Origin: an uncultured Oscillospiraceae bacterium
GTDB taxonomy: Bacteria > Bacillota > Clostridia > Oscillospirales > Acutalibacteraceae
Length of the DNA: 5,072 bases
Direction: 5' to 3'
NCBI GenBank assembly: GCA_900555545.1
Contig: USLQ01000104.1
Coordinates: 1-5,072, forward strand
This document shows positions 5,042-5,072 of this stretch, in pieces. The notes under the pieces were generated by a model. That model was given only the letters and a program-made list of their open reading frames with translations, was not told the DNA's origin and searched no databases. Numbering within the stretch: the stretch's first letter is position 1; every line of letters begins with the position of its first letter. Both the position numbers and the translations under genes were made by a program.

Positions 5042-5072
5042 CAGTGTATCGAACGGCTAATTTCGTTTATAA

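Overview
The window looks like a chromosomal segment of a Bacillota bacterium, most likely a GC-moderate member of the class Clostridia. The evidence is strong GGAGG-type ribosome binding sites on nearly every gene, sigma-A promoters with 17-bp spacers, the rimP-nusA gene pair, and N-terminal zinc-ribbon membrane proteins of a kind common in gut Clostridia. The species cannot be named from the sequence. All supported genes lie on the minus strand, so transcription runs from the right edge to the left edge.

Right part (about 5072 down to 2646). An AT-rich upstream region (4840-5072) carries one strong sigma-A promoter, a possible second one, and a perfect 15-bp inverted repeat in the transcribed leader. 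It drives a compact three-gene unit: a zinc-ribbon protein with one membrane helix and an extracytoplasmic domain (4189-4839), a zinc-ribbon protein with four membrane helices (3586-4173), and a secreted lipoprotein (2675-3583). The intergenic gaps are 15 and 2 nt. A short GC-rich hairpin followed by a weak T-run lies just after the lipoprotein stop codon. No member has a function I can name. The shared layout suggests an envelope-associated complex, and this is the most novel part of the window.

Middle (2647 to 1556). A separately promoted gene encodes a GtrA-family membrane protein fused behind an N-terminal domain that resembles a degenerate family-2 glycosyltransferase. Its promoter lies inside the longest open frame, which fixes the start at 2587 rather than 2671.

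Left part (1507 to 1). A strong extended -10 promoter and a hairpin-rich leader of about 75 nt precede rimP (ribosome maturation) and nusA (transcription elongation/termination factor). The two genes are 5 nt apart, and the nusA ribosome binding site is formed by the last two codons of rimP. This is the conserved start of the rimP-nusA-infB-type operon. nusA runs off the left edge. The rimP start is probably a TTG codon rather than the ATG two codons upstream, judging by the position of the Shine-Dalgarno sequence.

No RNA genes, CRISPR arrays, insertion sequences or plus-strand genes were found.
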